From: Kaistia dalseonensis
GTDB lineage: Bacteria > Pseudomonadota > Alphaproteobacteria > Rhizobiales > Kaistiaceae
Reading direction: 5' to 3'
DNA: 64,000 nt
Assembly (NCBI RefSeq): GCF_030814715.1
Contig: NZ_JAUSVO010000002.1
Coordinates: 744,001 to 808,000 of the forward strand
In this document: positions 19,372 through 28,996 of the stretch, piece after piece
Numbering within the stretch: the stretch's first letter is position 1
How the letters are laid out: every line of letters begins with the position of its first letter
Notes under the pieces: model-generated
The model's database searches: none
What the model saw: only the letters and a program-made list of their open reading frames with translations
What the model was told of the DNA's origin: nothing
Program-made: the position numbers and the translations under genes

Positions 19372-20928
19372 TCAACGCGAGGTGACCGCCGCCGAGAGCT
19401 TTTCGCGCCGGCGCTGGACGGAAGAGGGGATCTTGAGGGCTTCGCGATATTTCGCGACCGTGCGACGTGCAATGTCGATGCCGGAATCGCGCAGGAGCTT
19501 CACCAGCGTATCGTCGGAGAGGACGTCGTCGACGCTCTCCGCATCGATGAGCGAGCGAATGCGGTGGCGGACCGCCTCGGCCGAATGGGCCTCGCCGCCT
19601 TCCGACGAGGCGATCGCCGATGTGAAGAAATACTTGAGTTCGAAGATGCCGCGCGCGGTCGCCATGTACTTGTTCGAGGTGACGCGCGAGACCGTCGATT
19701 CATGCATGCCGATGGCTTCGGCGACCGTCTTCAGGTTGAGCGGCCGGAGGTGCTGGACGCCATGGGCGAGGAAGGCGTCCTGCTGGCGAACGATCTCGGT
19801 CGAGACCTTCAGGATGGTCTTGGCGCGCTGGTCGAGGCTCTTCACCAGCCAGTTGGCGGTTTGCAGGCATTCGGCGAGATAGGCGCGGTCGACATCCTTC
19901 TTCGATGTGCGCGCCACCGTCGCATAATAGGACTGGTTGACGAGAACACGCGGCAGCGTCTCGGTATTGAGCTCGATCAGCCAGCTGCCGTCGGGGGCGG
20001 CCCGCACGATCACGTCCGGCACGATCGCCTGGATCGGGACCGTGTCGAAGGCAGCGCCGGGCTTGGGGTTCAGCGCCCTCAGTTCGGCGATCATCTCCGC
20101 CAGGTCTTCATCGTCGACGCCGCAGATCCGCTTCAGCGCGTTGAAATCGCGCCGGGCCGCAAGGTCGAGATGGGCGATCAGCGCCGCCATGGGCGGGTCG
20201 AACCGGTTGCGCTCGCGCAGCTGGATCGCGAGGCATTCCGTCAGGTTGCGCGCGCAGACGCCTGTCGGCTCGAAGCTCTGCAACAGAGCGAGCGTTTCCT
20301 CGACGAGCTCGACGGGCGCGCCGAGGCGATCCGCGATCGCTTCCACATCGCCGCGCATGTAGCCGGCCTCGTCGACCTCGTCGATCAGCGCATAGCCGAT
20401 CAGGCGCCGGGTCGGGTCGCCGATTGCAAGGCCGAGCTGGTCGGCCAGGAGATCGGTCAGCGACCGCTGCTCGGCGACGAAGGCCTCGAGATTATAGTCG
20501 TCCGAGCTGACGGACTGACGCGTCGATGGCGTCGACCACGGATCGGTCGCTGGCATCGGCGTGGATTCGCCCGAAGCGCGGCCGTGATCGTCCGGGAAGA
20601 CGTTGGCGAGATCGGTATCGAGCCGGTCAGCGATCGCATCCGGCGATATTTCGAGCCGCGTCTCCAGCCAGTCCGGACGACCATCCTCCGCATCCGCGGC
20701 GCTGGCACGATCCTCGGCGAGCTCTGCGGCGCGATCGGGCTCGGAGACACTCTCGGCCCGTTCCTCGCGCTCGTCGCGCTCCAGAAGCGGGTTCCGCTCC
20801 AGCTCGGCGTCGACATAGGTGACCAGATCGAGATTTGACAGTTGAAGCAGCTTGATGGCTTGCATCAGCTGCGGCGTCATCACAAGAGACTGGGTCTGCC
20901 GAAACTCGAGTTTGGGCGAAAGTGACAT
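19372..20928 (-). CDS. rpoN: RNA polymerase sigma-54 factor RpoN
   Basis: Sigma-54 directs RNA polymerase to -24/-12 promoters that need enhancer-binding activators. The 518-residue protein begins with the Gln-rich region I (MSLSPKLEFRQTQSLVMTPQ, then LMQAIKLLQLSN), has an acidic region II and ends with the RpoN box as ARRTVAKYREALKIPSS. It is full length. It lies 74 bases after lptB on the same strand, the typical lptB-rpoN order of proteobacteria. Confidence 0.97.
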   Translation of the reverse strand: MSLSPKLEFRQTQSLVMTPQLMQAIKLLQLSNLDLVTYVDAELERNPLLERDEREERAESVSEPDRAAELAEDRASAADAEDGRPDWLETRLEISPDAIADRLDTDLANVFPDDHGRASGESTPMPATDPWSTPSTRQSVSSDDYNLEAFVAEQRSLTDLLADQLGLAIGDPTRRLIGYALIDEVDEAGYMRGDVEAIADRLGAPVELVEETLALLQSFEPTGVCARNLTECLAIQLRERNRFDPPMAALIAHLDLAARRDFNALKRICGVDDEDLAEMIAELRALNPKPGAAFDTVPIQAIVPDVIVRAAPDGSWLIELNTETLPRVLVNQSYYATVARTSKKDVDRAYLAECLQTANWLVKSLDQRAKTILKVSTEIVRQQDAFLAHGVQHLRPLNLKTVAEAIGMHESTVSRVTSNKYMATARGIFELKYFFTSAIASSEGGEAHSAEAVRHRIRSLIDAESVDDVLSDDTLVKLLRDSGIDIARRTVAKYREALKIPSSVQRRREKLSAAVTSR

Positions 20929-21002
20929 GGGTACGCGGCGGGCCCTTGGGAGTGGTCCAAGTCTTGCTTGTGCCCTCTTTGGTAACGTATCCTACGCTGC
21001 AT

Positions 21003-21818
21003 TCAAAGCGTAAATTGCTCGCCGAGATAAAGACGGCGAACGTCCGGGCTTGCGACGATATCGGCCGGACGGCCTTCCATCAGCACTTCGCCGGAATGGA
21101 TGATATAGGCGCGGTCGATCAGGCCGAGCGTCTCGCGGACATTGTGATCCGTGATCAGCACGCCGATGCCGCGCGCCGTCAGATGGCGCACCAGAGCCTG
21201 AATATCGCCGACCGCGATCGGGTCGATGCCGGCGAAGGGTTCGTCGAGCAGCATGAAGGAGGGGCGGCTCGCCAGCGCGCGCGCGATCTCGCAGCGTCGC
21301 CTCTCACCACCTGAAAGTGCGATCGCCGGCGACTTCCTCAGATGGGAAATGTGGAACTCGGCCAGGAGCGAATCGAGCTCTTCCTCGCGCCGGCGGCGAT
21401 TGGGCTCGACGATCTCGAGCACGGCGCGGATGTTCTGCTCGACCGTCAGGCCGCGGAAGATCGAGGTTTCCTGCGGCAGGTAGCCGATGCCGAGCCGGGC
21501 GCGGCGATACATCGGCAGATGCGTGACGTCGTGTCCGTCGAGATCGATCCGGCCATAATCGGCCTTGATCAGCCCCGTGATCATATAGAAGATCGTGGTC
21601 TTGCCGGCGCCGTTCGGGCCGAGCAGGCCGACCGCCTCGCCGCGCGAGACCGCGAGACTGGCGGAATTCACCACGCGCCGGCGGCGATAGCTCTTGCCGA
21701 GCCCGTGCGCGACCAGCCAGCCAGGACCGCCCGCATCGACCTCGTAACGCGTGGCCTGCTCGGCATCCAAGCCGACCCCGTCATGGTCCTGGTAGTAGCC
21801 AGACACGATCAGCGACAC
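21003..21818 (-). CDS. lptB: LPS export ABC transporter ATP-binding protein LptB
   Basis: LptB powers extraction of lipopolysaccharide from the inner membrane with LptFG. The 271-residue protein has the P-loop GPNGAGKTT, the signature LSGGERRR and Walker [13 protein letters not shown], plus the LptB-type C-terminus. About 35 residues precede the usual start, as in other alphaproteobacteria, or the true start may be internal. It lies downstream of lptA (61 bases) and upstream of rpoN, so LPS transport and rpoN may share a transcript. Confidence 0.95.
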   Translation of the reverse strand: MSLIVSGYYQDHDGVGLDAEQATRYEVDAGGPGWLVAHGLGKSYRRRRVVNSASLAVSRGEAVGLLGPNGAGKTTIFYMITGLIKADYGRIDLDGHDVTHLPMYRRARLGIGYLPQETSIFRGLTVEQNIRAVLEIVEPNRRRREEELDSLLAEFHISHLRKSPAIALSGGERRRCEIARALASRPSFMLLDEPFAGIDPIAVGDIQALVRHLTARGIGVLITDHNVRETLGLIDRAYIIHSGEVLMEGRPADIVASPDVRRLYLGEQFTL

Positions 21819-21879
21819 TCCGGGTGTGGGTTGGGCCTCAGGGCGCGATCGTTTCGGCGCGAGGCGTCTTTGTGCCGGC

Positions 21880-22527
21880 TCAAGGCGTCTTGGCCGGAGC
21901 CGCGCCGCCGGGGGCTGCAGCGCCCGGTGTCGAGCCGGGCGTGAAGATGCCGCGAATGCGGGCGCCCGGCTTCTGGTCGACGCGCGCGCGGCCCGTCGTC
22001 ATATCCCAGACCAGCCTGTCACCGGTGATGACGTTCGGCCCCTGGCTCAGCACGACATTGCCCGACAGCGTAACCAGCTTGCCGACCATATCGACGACAG
22101 CGGTCTCGCCGGTTGCCGTCTGATCACCGGAATTGACATAGACCTTGCCGCTGGCCTCGATGCGGGTGAAGTCGCCCGCGCCCGGCAGGCCACTCGACGG
22201 GGCTGCCGCAGCGGCGGGCGCCGCGGCCGGCTTCGCGTCACCATTGCCGCCGGACCCTGCCGAATAGATCGCGATCTTGCCGGCCTTGAGCACGGAATCG
22301 CCCCGCGTCACGGTGACGTTCCCGGTGAAGGTCGAAACGCGCTGGCCATTCTTCTCGACGACGTCGAGTGAATCGGCCTCGACATTGACCGGGCCCTTGG
22401 ACCCGCTCTGGAATCCCTTGAACATGCTGTCGCCGGGCGTCGGCGTCTGGGCGCGCACCTCGGCGGAAAAGGCCAGCATGGGAACGAAGGCGAGGGCGAG
22501 AAAGAGGCGTGCAGTCGAAGAGGTCAT
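21880..22527 (-). CDS. lptA: Lipopolysaccharide transport periplasmic protein LptA
   Basis: LptA forms the periplasmic bridge for lipopolysaccharide. The 215-residue protein has a signal peptide (residues 1-26, ending VRA) and the OstA-like repeats [26 protein letters not shown] and [11 protein letters not shown] loop rich in Ala and Pro near residues 95-115, and an Ala/Pro tail, interrupt the jelly-roll fold. Its ATG overlaps the lptC stop by four bases (ATGA), which indicates translational coupling. Confidence 0.9.
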   Translation of the reverse strand: MTSSTARLFLALAFVPMLAFSAEVRAQTPTPGDSMFKGFQSGSKGPVNVEADSLDVVEKNGQRVSTFTGNVTVTRGDSVLKAGKIAIYSAGSGGNGDAKPAAAPAAAAAPSSGLPGAGDFTRIEASGKVYVNSGDQTATGETAVVDMVGKLVTLSGNVVLSQGPNVITGDRLVWDMTTGRARVDQKPGARIRGIFTPGSTPGAAAPGGAAPAKTP

Positions 22528-23237
22528 TCGGTCACCGGGCTGGCAGCGCGTTTCTTGGATGGGTCCGATTCGTCGGGCAGAGCGTATGTTACCTTCACAC
22601 CGTTTCGAAACGATATACGCTTGCCACGGTCCTGCACTTCGACATTGTTAGCCTTGATCGTGCTGCCCTGCGAGGAGATTTCCAGCGGCTTGTCGGACCG
22701 CATCGTCCCCGACTTCATGTCGATATCGGCCGAGGCGAGCGAGCCGTCTATGCCGGTGGTGGTCGAGAGCGTGATCTGGTCGTCGAGAACCATGCGCTCG
22801 CTATCGGCATAATAGGTGCCGCTCGCCGCCTTCACCTTGGCGGTCTGGTCGTCCCCCAGCCCGATCGTCGCGCCGATATTCTGCAGCGTGACGATCTTGG
22901 TGTTCTTGAGCGATTGCTCGGCCCGGTCCGCCCGCAATTCGTACGCGCGCCCGCCGCTCATGAAGCCCGAGACGTGGGGGTCCTGCATGACGATCGCATT
23001 GCCGCTGATGTCGATCGAACCGAAGGCGACATTGGCCGGTAATTGCGGGAGCACGTAGACATAGCCAATGAAGCCGACCGCCCCCAGCACGGCGAAAAGG
23101 GGCAGGGCGATCTTCAGGATCCGAACGCGCAAGCTGTGGCGACGGGCGGCGCGGTACCGCTCGTCCATGTCGGGGCGAGACTCGGCGAGCCAATCGACCT
23201 GGCTGTCTTCGTGGCTCGATGTCCGCACCGAATTCAT
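22524..23237 (-). CDS. lptC: LPS export protein LptC
   Basis: LptC is a bitopic inner-membrane protein that passes lipopolysaccharide to LptA. The 237-residue product has a cytoplasmic N-terminus, a single transmembrane segment near residues 42-62 (ILKIALPLFAVLGAVGFIGY) and a periplasmic beta-jellyroll. The ATG at 23237 follows GGAGAG six bases upstream, so I prefer it to an in-frame start 24 codons earlier. The gene order is lptC-lptA-lptB-rpoN, with a four-base overlap to lptA. Confidence 0.85.
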   Translation of the reverse strand: MNSVRTSSHEDSQVDWLAESRPDMDERYRAARRHSLRVRILKIALPLFAVLGAVGFIGYVYVLPQLPANVAFGSIDISGNAIVMQDPHVSGFMSGGRAYELRADRAEQSLKNTKIVTLQNIGATIGLGDDQTAKVKAASGTYYADSERMVLDDQITLSTTTGIDGSLASADIDMKSGTMRSDKPLEISSQGSTIKANNVEVQDRGKRISFRNGVKVTYALPDESDPSKKRAASPVTE

Positions 23238-23323
23238 ACGCTCTCCAACTGCTGTAGCGCCATAGAAGCCAACAATATGGATATTCGACGACGAACCTGT
23301 CTGCGACATATGTCACAGCACGG

Positions 23324-23938
23324 TCACGAATGCGCGAAAATGTCCTCTTCGGCCCATCCGGCGAGATCGAGCGCAGCGCGGGTCGGCAGGAAGCGGAAAC
23401 ACTCGGCCGCCAGTCCAACTCGCCGTTCGCGCGCAAGACGTTCGTCCAGGCGAGCTTTGAGTGCATGAAGATGTAGAACATCTGACGCAGCATAAGCAAG
23501 CTGTGCGTCGCTGAGTGTTTCGGCTGCCCAGTCCGAACTCTGTTGTTGCTTGGAAAGATCGACGTCGAGCAGTTCCTTGACGAGATCCTTGAGGCCGTGG
23601 CGATCGGTATAGGTGCGTGTCAGTCGGGAGGCGATCTTGGTGCAATAGATCGGGGCGACCTCGATGCCGAACGTCTTGCCGAGGACGGCAACATCGAATC
23701 GTGCGAAATGGAAAATCTTGACGACCTCAGGATCGCTCAGCAGGCGGACGAGGTTCGGCGCCTCGGTCTGGCCGGGCGCGATCTGCACGACATCGGCGGT
23801 TCCGTCGCCGGGCGACAACTGCACGACGCAGAGCCGGTCGCGATGCGGGTTGAGGCCCAGCGTCTCGGTGTCGATCGCGACCGAGGCGCCATAGCGGGAG
23901 AGATCGGGCAAATCGCCGCGATGCAGGCGTATCGTCAT
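23324..23938 (-). CDS. Ribonuclease D-like 3'-5' exonuclease (short form)
   Basis: A 204-residue DEDDy exonuclease likely acting on RNA 3' ends. Seen here are VAIDTETLGL (Asp23 and Glu25), FHFARFDVAVL and YAASDVLHLHAL, the three exonuclease motifs with the motif-III Tyr and Asp. The HRDC domains of enterobacterial ribonuclease D are absent, a common alphaproteobacterial form. It lies 86 bases upstream of lptC on the same strand and may begin that transcript. Confidence 0.85.
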   Translation of the reverse strand: MTIRLHRGDLPDLSRYGASVAIDTETLGLNPHRDRLCVVQLSPGDGTADVVQIAPGQTEAPNLVRLLSDPEVVKIFHFARFDVAVLGKTFGIEVAPIYCTKIASRLTRTYTDRHGLKDLVKELLDVDLSKQQQSSDWAAETLSDAQLAYAASDVLHLHALKARLDERLARERRVGLAAECFRFLPTRAALDLAGWAEEDIFAHS

Positions 23939-24060
23939 GGCGCGCTCCTCGTGAGGTTATGATCCTGGACTATCGAGCAGGTGTCCTAGCGAAGCGCGGG
24001 AAAATCTGCAATGACGCGACGTAGTCAGGCAGACCGTGACGCTCAGGGAAGGAAACGGCC

Positions 24061-25080
24061 ATGGTGAAACTCGCAGGCGAGCCGGCAGTGCCGCCGGTCA
24101 GATGGGGCATCCTCAGCACGGCGCGTATCGCGCGCCAGCGCGTCGCCCCGGCCATGCTGAAGAGCGAGTCGACCGTGATCGCTGCGGTAGCCTCGCGCTC
24201 GCTCGACAATGCCCGCAATTTCGCCGGCGCCTTCGACATCCCCAAGGCCTACGGCTCCTATCAGGAGTTGTTCGACGATCCCGAGATCGACGTCATCTAT
24301 AATGCGCTGCCGAACAACCTGCATCTCGAGACGACGTTGGCGGCGCTGGCGCGCGGCAAGCATGTGCTCTGCGAGAAGCCGCTCGGCATGAGCCGCGCGG
24401 AGGCGGAAACGTTGAAGGCGGCGGCCGGGCCGCTGCTGGTCGCCGAAGCCTTCATGATCCGCCATCATCCGCAATGGCACGAGGTCCGGCGGCTGCTCAG
24501 GGCCGGCCGCATCGGCCCGGTCCACACCGTCCAGACCTTCTTCTCGTTCCTGAACATCGATCCGAACAATATCCGCAACAAGCCGGAGACCGGCGGCGGC
24601 GCGATCCTCGACATTGGCTGCTATGCCATCGCCTCGGCACGCTTCATCTTTGAGGCAGAGCCTGTGCGCGTGATGGCGCTGATCGATCGCGACCCCGTCA
24701 TGGGGACGGACCGTTCCGTCAGCATTCTCGCCGATTTCGGTGAGGGGCGTCAGTTCTCGGCAAGCCTTTCGACGCAGGCCTTCCGCCATCAGCGCGTCGG
24801 CATCATCGGCACGGAAGGCCGCATCGAGATGCCGACCCCCTTCTCGGCGCCGACCGACGAGACGACGACGATCGGGATCGACATCCACGGACCCGGCCAG
24901 CCGCTCGATACACTGACCATTCCCGCGGTCGACCAATATGCGCTGCAGGTCGAGGCGTTCTCGCGCGCGGTGCGCGGCACGGGCCCATGGCAATACGGGA
25001 TCGACGATGCGCTCGCCAATATGGCGGTGCTCGACGCGCTTTTCCGCTCGGAGAAATCCGGGACCTGGGAGCGGCCCTGA
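24061..25080 (+). CDS. Gfo/Idh/MocA-family oxidoreductase
   Basis: A 339-residue NAD(P)-dependent dehydrogenase with the Rossmann start RWGILSTARIARQRVAPAM and the EKPLGM motif (about residues 107-112). The C-terminal substrate domain contains GGGAILDIGCYAIASARFIF. The ATG follows GGAAACGGCC, a moderate ribosome binding site. It resembles predicted sugar or inositol-type dehydrogenases, but the substrate is unknown. It is a different subfamily from the oxidoreductase at 12181, and no obvious operon partner is present. Confidence 0.82.
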   Translation: MVKLAGEPAVPPVRWGILSTARIARQRVAPAMLKSESTVIAAVASRSLDNARNFAGAFDIPKAYGSYQELFDDPEIDVIYNALPNNLHLETTLAALARGKHVLCEKPLGMSRAEAETLKAAAGPLLVAEAFMIRHHPQWHEVRRLLRAGRIGPVHTVQTFFSFLNIDPNNIRNKPETGGGAILDIGCYAIASARFIFEAEPVRVMALIDRDPVMGTDRSVSILADFGEGRQFSASLSTQAFRHQRVGIIGTEGRIEMPTPFSAPTDETTTIGIDIHGPGQPLDTLTIPAVDQYALQVEAFSRAVRGTGPWQYGIDDALANMAVLDALFRSEKSGTWERP

Positions 25081-25096
25081 GGCCGCCGGACGGGCG

Positions 25097-25126
25097 CTTG
25101 AACCTGCCCGCCTCGACGACCATATT
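25097..25126 (+). promoter_or_regulatory. Candidate heat-shock (RpoH, sigma-32) promoter of hsp20
   Basis: CTTGAA (25097-25102) is followed after 17 bases by CCATATT (25120-25126), which fits the alphaproteobacterial RpoH promoter pattern. Start of transcription would be near 25133, giving a leader of about 70 bases that may fold over the AAGGA ribosome binding site. Confidence 0.55.
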
Positions 25127-25201
25127 CTGCAGGCGGGATCGTTTCCGCCGGATGCCTCCAAGAGGGTCCGAAGACAAGGTCGCTGGTGGAAGGACTTTGT
25201 A

Positions 25202-25630
25202 ATGTCGCGTGTTTCAGCATTTTCGAGCCCGTTGCTTCTGGGGTTCGACGAGATCGAGCGTGCGCTCGACCGCGTCGCCAAGGCATCGGGCGACGGTTAC
25301 CCGCCCTACAATATAGAGCGGGTGGCAAAGACGGATGCGCGCGATGAATGCCTGCGGATCACGCTGGCGGTCGCGGGGTTTCCCCGTGAAGCGCTGGAGG
25401 TGACCGTCGAGGAGAACCAACTCGTCATTCGTGGCCGTCAGACCGACGATCGCGAGCGGGTCTATCTCCATCGGGGCATTGCGGCACGGCAGTTTCAAAA
25501 GACCTTCGTGCTGGCCGATGGCATCGAGATCATTTCCGCCGAACTGAAGGATGGGTTGCTCGCCATCGACCTCGCACGGCCGACGCCCGAGCGGATCGTC
25601 CGCAGGATCGAGATCGGCGTTCGCGATTGA
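25202..25630 (+). CDS. Hsp20/IbpA-family small heat-shock protein
   Basis: A 142-residue chaperone that holds unfolding proteins for refolding by the DnaK system. The alpha-crystallin domain covers about residues 35-130, with YPPYNIERV at its start, FPREALEVTVEENQLVIRG in the middle and LKDGLLAIDLARP at its end. The ATG follows AAGGAC seven bases upstream. It sits in front of the DUF1150 gene, the standard order in Rhizobiales, and behind a candidate RpoH promoter. Many proteins of this class form large oligomers. Confidence 0.9.
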   Translation: MSRVSAFSSPLLLGFDEIERALDRVAKASGDGYPPYNIERVAKTDARDECLRITLAVAGFPREALEVTVEENQLVIRGRQTDDRERVYLHRGIAARQFQKTFVLADGIEIISAELKDGLLAIDLARPTPERIVRRIEIGVRD

Positions 25631-25669
25631 GGTCGTCGATCTCTGCTCGCTCAATCGAGGAGTTAAATC

Positions 25670-25921
25670 ATGTCTGATGCACGTATCGTTGTTTCACCCG
25701 AGAGCCTCGCCGGCCTCGGCCACGGTCAACTCGCCTTCGTCAAGGCGGTCAAGTCCGAGGATATCAAGGCTCTGTTTCCCGATGCGCCGCCCTTGGCGCC
25801 GGGCCAGAATTTCTGGGCGCTGCTCGATGCGAGCGGCACGCCGCTCATGGTGTCCGATAGCCGCGAGGCTGTCGTGATGAACGCGCATGAGCACGATCTG
25901 GAAGCCGTCAGCCTCCATTGA
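25670..25921 (+). CDS. DUF1150 family protein
   Basis: An 83-residue protein without signal peptide or membrane segment. The stretch APPLAPGQNFWALLDASGTP and ending VVMNAHEHDLEAVSLH are recognisable DUF1150 features. It lies 39 bases after the Hsp20 gene with a clear ribosome binding site (GAGGAG), so the two are co-transcribed. DUF1150 proteins have no known function. The constant association with Hsp20 suggests a role in proteostasis. Confidence 0.8.
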   Translation: MSDARIVVSPESLAGLGHGQLAFVKAVKSEDIKALFPDAPPLAPGQNFWALLDASGTPLMVSDSREAVVMNAHEHDLEAVSLH

Positions 25922-25939
25922 AGTCCGCGTCGGGCGCGC

Positions 25940-26488
25940 TCAGCGCGCCCAGATCGTGAGCGTAACGCCGGCGGCGGGATCGAGATCGATCGGCGCGCCG
26001 GCGTGAAGGCCATGCCCGGCGAGCAGCCTCTCCACCGACCCAGCCGCCCAGGCCCGTGTGAAGGCCGGCGTTCCGTTCGGGATCGTGACGCCCTTCTTGC
26101 GGGCGAGGTGGAAGGCGTCGAAGCCAAGGCTCAAGAAGAGATCGTTGACCCGGCGTCCGCCCGGCACGGCGATCAGGCCGCCTTGCGGCGCCGCCAGGCG
26201 CAGCGCTTCGCCGAGTGAAGCCCGCCCCGGATTCCACCACCAGCCATCATCGCGCTTCTCTATGCCGTTCGCCCGCGAGGAAACGATCATGCGCGGGCGT
26301 CCGCGCGTGTTCTCGTTGACCTCGTGGCCGATCCGGCCGACGACGACCAGCGCGGCACGGTCGAGTTCGGCCTGGAAGCGCGCCCAGTCCGCCTCGTTGC
26401 GCAGGCTTTCCGGCGTCAGGCCGTCTTCGCCGGCGATGCAGTCATTGTCCGAAATAATGGCGTGGCCATGGATCTGGTAACGAGACAT
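25940..26488 (-). CDS. Dihydrofolate reductase-like protein
   Basis: A 182-residue protein whose pattern fits the DHFR/RibD reductase fold: HAIISDNDCIAGEDG near the start, ALVVVGRIGHEV for the nucleotide-binding strand, RMIVSSRANG, and IAVPGGRRVNDLFL for the second glycine-rich loop. The catalytic-type Asp and the substrate residues are not typical of folA, so it is more likely a RibD-like or folate-independent reductase. It is convergent with DUF1150. I infer the family from these patterns only. Confidence 0.55.
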   Translation of the reverse strand: MSRYQIHGHAIISDNDCIAGEDGLTPESLRNEADWARFQAELDRAALVVVGRIGHEVNENTRGRPRMIVSSRANGIEKRDDGWWWNPGRASLGEALRLAAPQGGLIAVPGGRRVNDLFLSLGFDAFHLARKKGVTIPNGTPAFTRAWAAGSVERLLAGHGLHAGAPIDLDPAAGVTLTIWAR

Positions 26489-26568
26489 GCGCGCATCCGC
26501 TCAATGAGCCGCCCGGCACGATAGCCGGGCGGGTAGTATTCGGCGCGGCGCCACGGGAGAGATCGCGC

Positions 26569-28986
26569 CTAAGTGCGGAGCACGGCCCCCGTCGCCTTCG
26601 AAACCTGGGCCACGATTTTCGCGGCCACGGCTTCGATCTCCCCATCCGTCAACGTCTTCTGCGTCGGGCGCAGCGTGACCTCGATTGCGACCGACTTCTT
26701 GTCCGCCCCGAGCGCGGCGCCCTCGAACAGATCGAACACCGATACGGTCGAGATCAGCACCTTGTCGGCCGACTGGGCCGCCTTGATGATCTTGGCGACC
26801 TCGACCGAGCGGTCGACGACGAAGGCGAAGTCGCGCGTCACGGGCTGGAACGGCAGCAGGTCGAGTGGCGGCTTGGTGCGGGTCGGGCGTGCACGCGGCG
26901 CCGGAATCGCCTCGAGAATCAGTTCGAAGCCGACGAGCGGCCCCTCCACGTCGAGCGCTTCGAGCGTCGCGGGATGGAACTCGCCGAACCATCCGATCAC
27001 ATTCTGCGGTCCAAGCTGGATCGTCCCGGAACGGCCGGGATGGAACCAGGCCGGACCACCCGCAATGATCTGGAACTTCTCGACCGGAGCGCCGAGCGCG
27101 TCGAGCAGCGCCAGTGCGTCGGCCTTGGCATCGAACACGGAGACCGGCGGCGCCTTGCTCTGCCAATGGCGGCCGGAACCATTGACGTTCGCCGTATTGC
27201 GGCGAACGCCGGTGGCGGCGGTAAACTGCTCATTCGGCTTCGTGCCGCGGAAGATCTGGCCAACCTCGAACAAGGCGAGATCCGAAATGCCGCGATCGGC
27301 ATTGCGCTGGGCCGCCAGCACCAAGCCCGGCAGCAGGCTGGGCCGCATGTCGGTCATATCAGTCGAGATCGGATTGGCGAGCGCCAGCGCCGGTGCGCCG
27401 CCGCCAAAGGCCTCCGCCACCGCCTTCGCCACGAAGGACCAAGTGACCGCCTCGACGAGGCCTCGCGTCGCAAGCGCGCGCTTGGCGCGTCGCGTGCGCA
27501 ACTGGCCGAGCGAAATCGCGGGCTTGCCGGCATGTTCCGATTTGGGCAGCGGCGTCGATGGCACGCGGTCGACGCCGAGAATGCGCATGACCTCCTCGAC
27601 CAGATCGGCCTTGCCGTCAATATCGGGACGCCAGGATGGCACGCCGACGGTCAGCGAAGGCGCGTGGCCCGAAACCGTGAAACCGAGCGCGGTGAGCACG
27701 CGGCGGATTTCGTCCTCGGACGGGTCGATGCCGACGAGGCGCTTCACCTCCGAGATCGGGAAAGCGATCGAGAGCCGCGGCTCGGGGATATCGCCCGCGA
27801 CGAGAATGTCGCTCGGCGTACCGCCGCAAAGCTCCAGCACCAGCCGCGTCGCGAGATCGAGCCCAGGCACCATGAAGGCCGGGTCGACGCCGCGCTCGAA
27901 GCGATAGCGCGCATCCGTGTTGATGCCGAGCTTGCGCCCCGTCTGGGCGATGTTGAGCGGCTCCCAGAGTGCCGATTCGATCAGCACGTCGACCGTGGCT
28001 TCCGAGCAGCCCGAAGCCTCGCCGCCCATGATCCCGGCGAGCGATTCGACGCCATTGTCGTCGGCGATGACGCACATGCTCGAATCGAGCGTATAGGTCT
28101 TGCCGTCGAGCGCCATTAGCGTCTCGCCGTCCCGGGCGCGGCGGACGGTCAGGCCGCCCTGCATCTTGGCGGCGTCGAACACATGCAATGGCCGGCCGCG
28201 ATCGAAGGTCAGGTAGTTGGTGATGTCGACCAGCGCATTGATCGGGCGCAGCCCGATCGCGCGCAGCTTCGCCTGCAGCCATTCGGGCGACGGGCCATTC
28301 TTCACGCCGCGCACGAGGCGGAGGCCGAAGGCGGGGCAGAGCGACGGCGTATCGCCGAATTCGAGCGTCACGCCGGTCGATACCGGGCCTTGTCCCGGCA
28401 CGGGCGCGACCGCGCCGTCCTTCAGCGTGCCGAGGCCCGCTGCCGCCAGATCGCGCGCGACGCCGTAGACGCCGAGACAGTCGGAGCGGTTGGGCGTGAT
28501 GGCGATGTCGATCACCGGGTCGGCGAGCCCGGCCCAATCGGCATAGCGAACGCCGACCGGCGCATCGGCCGGCAGCTCGATGATGCCGTCATGATCGTTC
28601 GAAAGCTCGAGCTCGGCGGCCGAACAGAGCATGCCATGGCTCTCGACGCCGCGGATCGTGCCGACCGAGAGCGTGATGTCCTTGCCGGGAATATAGGTGC
28701 CGGGCGGGGAGAAGACGCTCTTCATGCCGGCGCGTGCATTCGGCGCGCCACAGACGACCTGCACCGGATCGCCGGAGCCTGTGTCGACCATGCAGACCCG
28801 AAGCCGATCGGCATTCGGATGCTGAACCGCGGACACGACATAGGCGATGGTGAAGGCGCCGAGCGTCTTCGCCTTGTCCTCGACGCCTTCGACTTCCAGG
28901 CCGACCCGCGTCAGCCCGTCCGTGATCGCGTCGAGCGAGGCGGACGTGTCGAGATGCTCTTTGAGCCAGGAGAGAGTGAATTTCAT
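26569..28986 (-). CDS. pheT: Phenylalanine--tRNA ligase beta subunit
   Basis: PheT is the large subunit of the alpha2-beta2 phenylalanyl-tRNA synthetase, with the editing and tRNA-binding domains. The 805-residue protein has an N-terminal tRNA-binding (EMAP-like) domain, the B3/B4 editing domain, the B5 domain and the C-terminal ferredoxin-fold anticodon-binding domain ([20 protein letters not shown], then FAFVVDR). It is full length. It lies ten bases after pheS on the same strand, so the two are co-transcribed and co-translated. Confidence 0.97.
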   Translation of the reverse strand: MKFTLSWLKEHLDTSASLDAITDGLTRVGLEVEGVEDKAKTLGAFTIAYVVSAVQHPNADRLRVCMVDTGSGDPVQVVCGAPNARAGMKSVFSPPGTYIPGKDITLSVGTIRGVESHGMLCSAAELELSNDHDGIIELPADAPVGVRYADWAGLADPVIDIAITPNRSDCLGVYGVARDLAAAGLGTLKDGAVAPVPGQGPVSTGVTLEFGDTPSLCPAFGLRLVRGVKNGPSPEWLQAKLRAIGLRPINALVDITNYLTFDRGRPLHVFDAAKMQGGLTVRRARDGETLMALDGKTYTLDSSMCVIADDNGVESLAGIMGGEASGCSEATVDVLIESALWEPLNIAQTGRKLGINTDARYRFERGVDPAFMVPGLDLATRLVLELCGGTPSDILVAGDIPEPRLSIAFPISEVKRLVGIDPSEDEIRRVLTALGFTVSGHAPSLTVGVPSWRPDIDGKADLVEEVMRILGVDRVPSTPLPKSEHAGKPAISLGQLRTRRAKRALATRGLVEAVTWSFVAKAVAEAFGGGAPALALANPISTDMTDMRPSLLPGLVLAAQRNADRGISDLALFEVGQIFRGTKPNEQFTAATGVRRNTANVNGSGRHWQSKAPPVSVFDAKADALALLDALGAPVEKFQIIAGGPAWFHPGRSGTIQLGPQNVIGWFGEFHPATLEALDVEGPLVGFELILEAIPAPRARPTRTKPPLDLLPFQPVTRDFAFVVDRSVEVAKIIKAAQSADKVLISTVSVFDLFEGAALGADKKSVAIEVTLRPTQKTLTDGEIEAVAAKIVAQVSKATGAVLRT

Positions 28987-28996
28987 GTTTCTGCCC

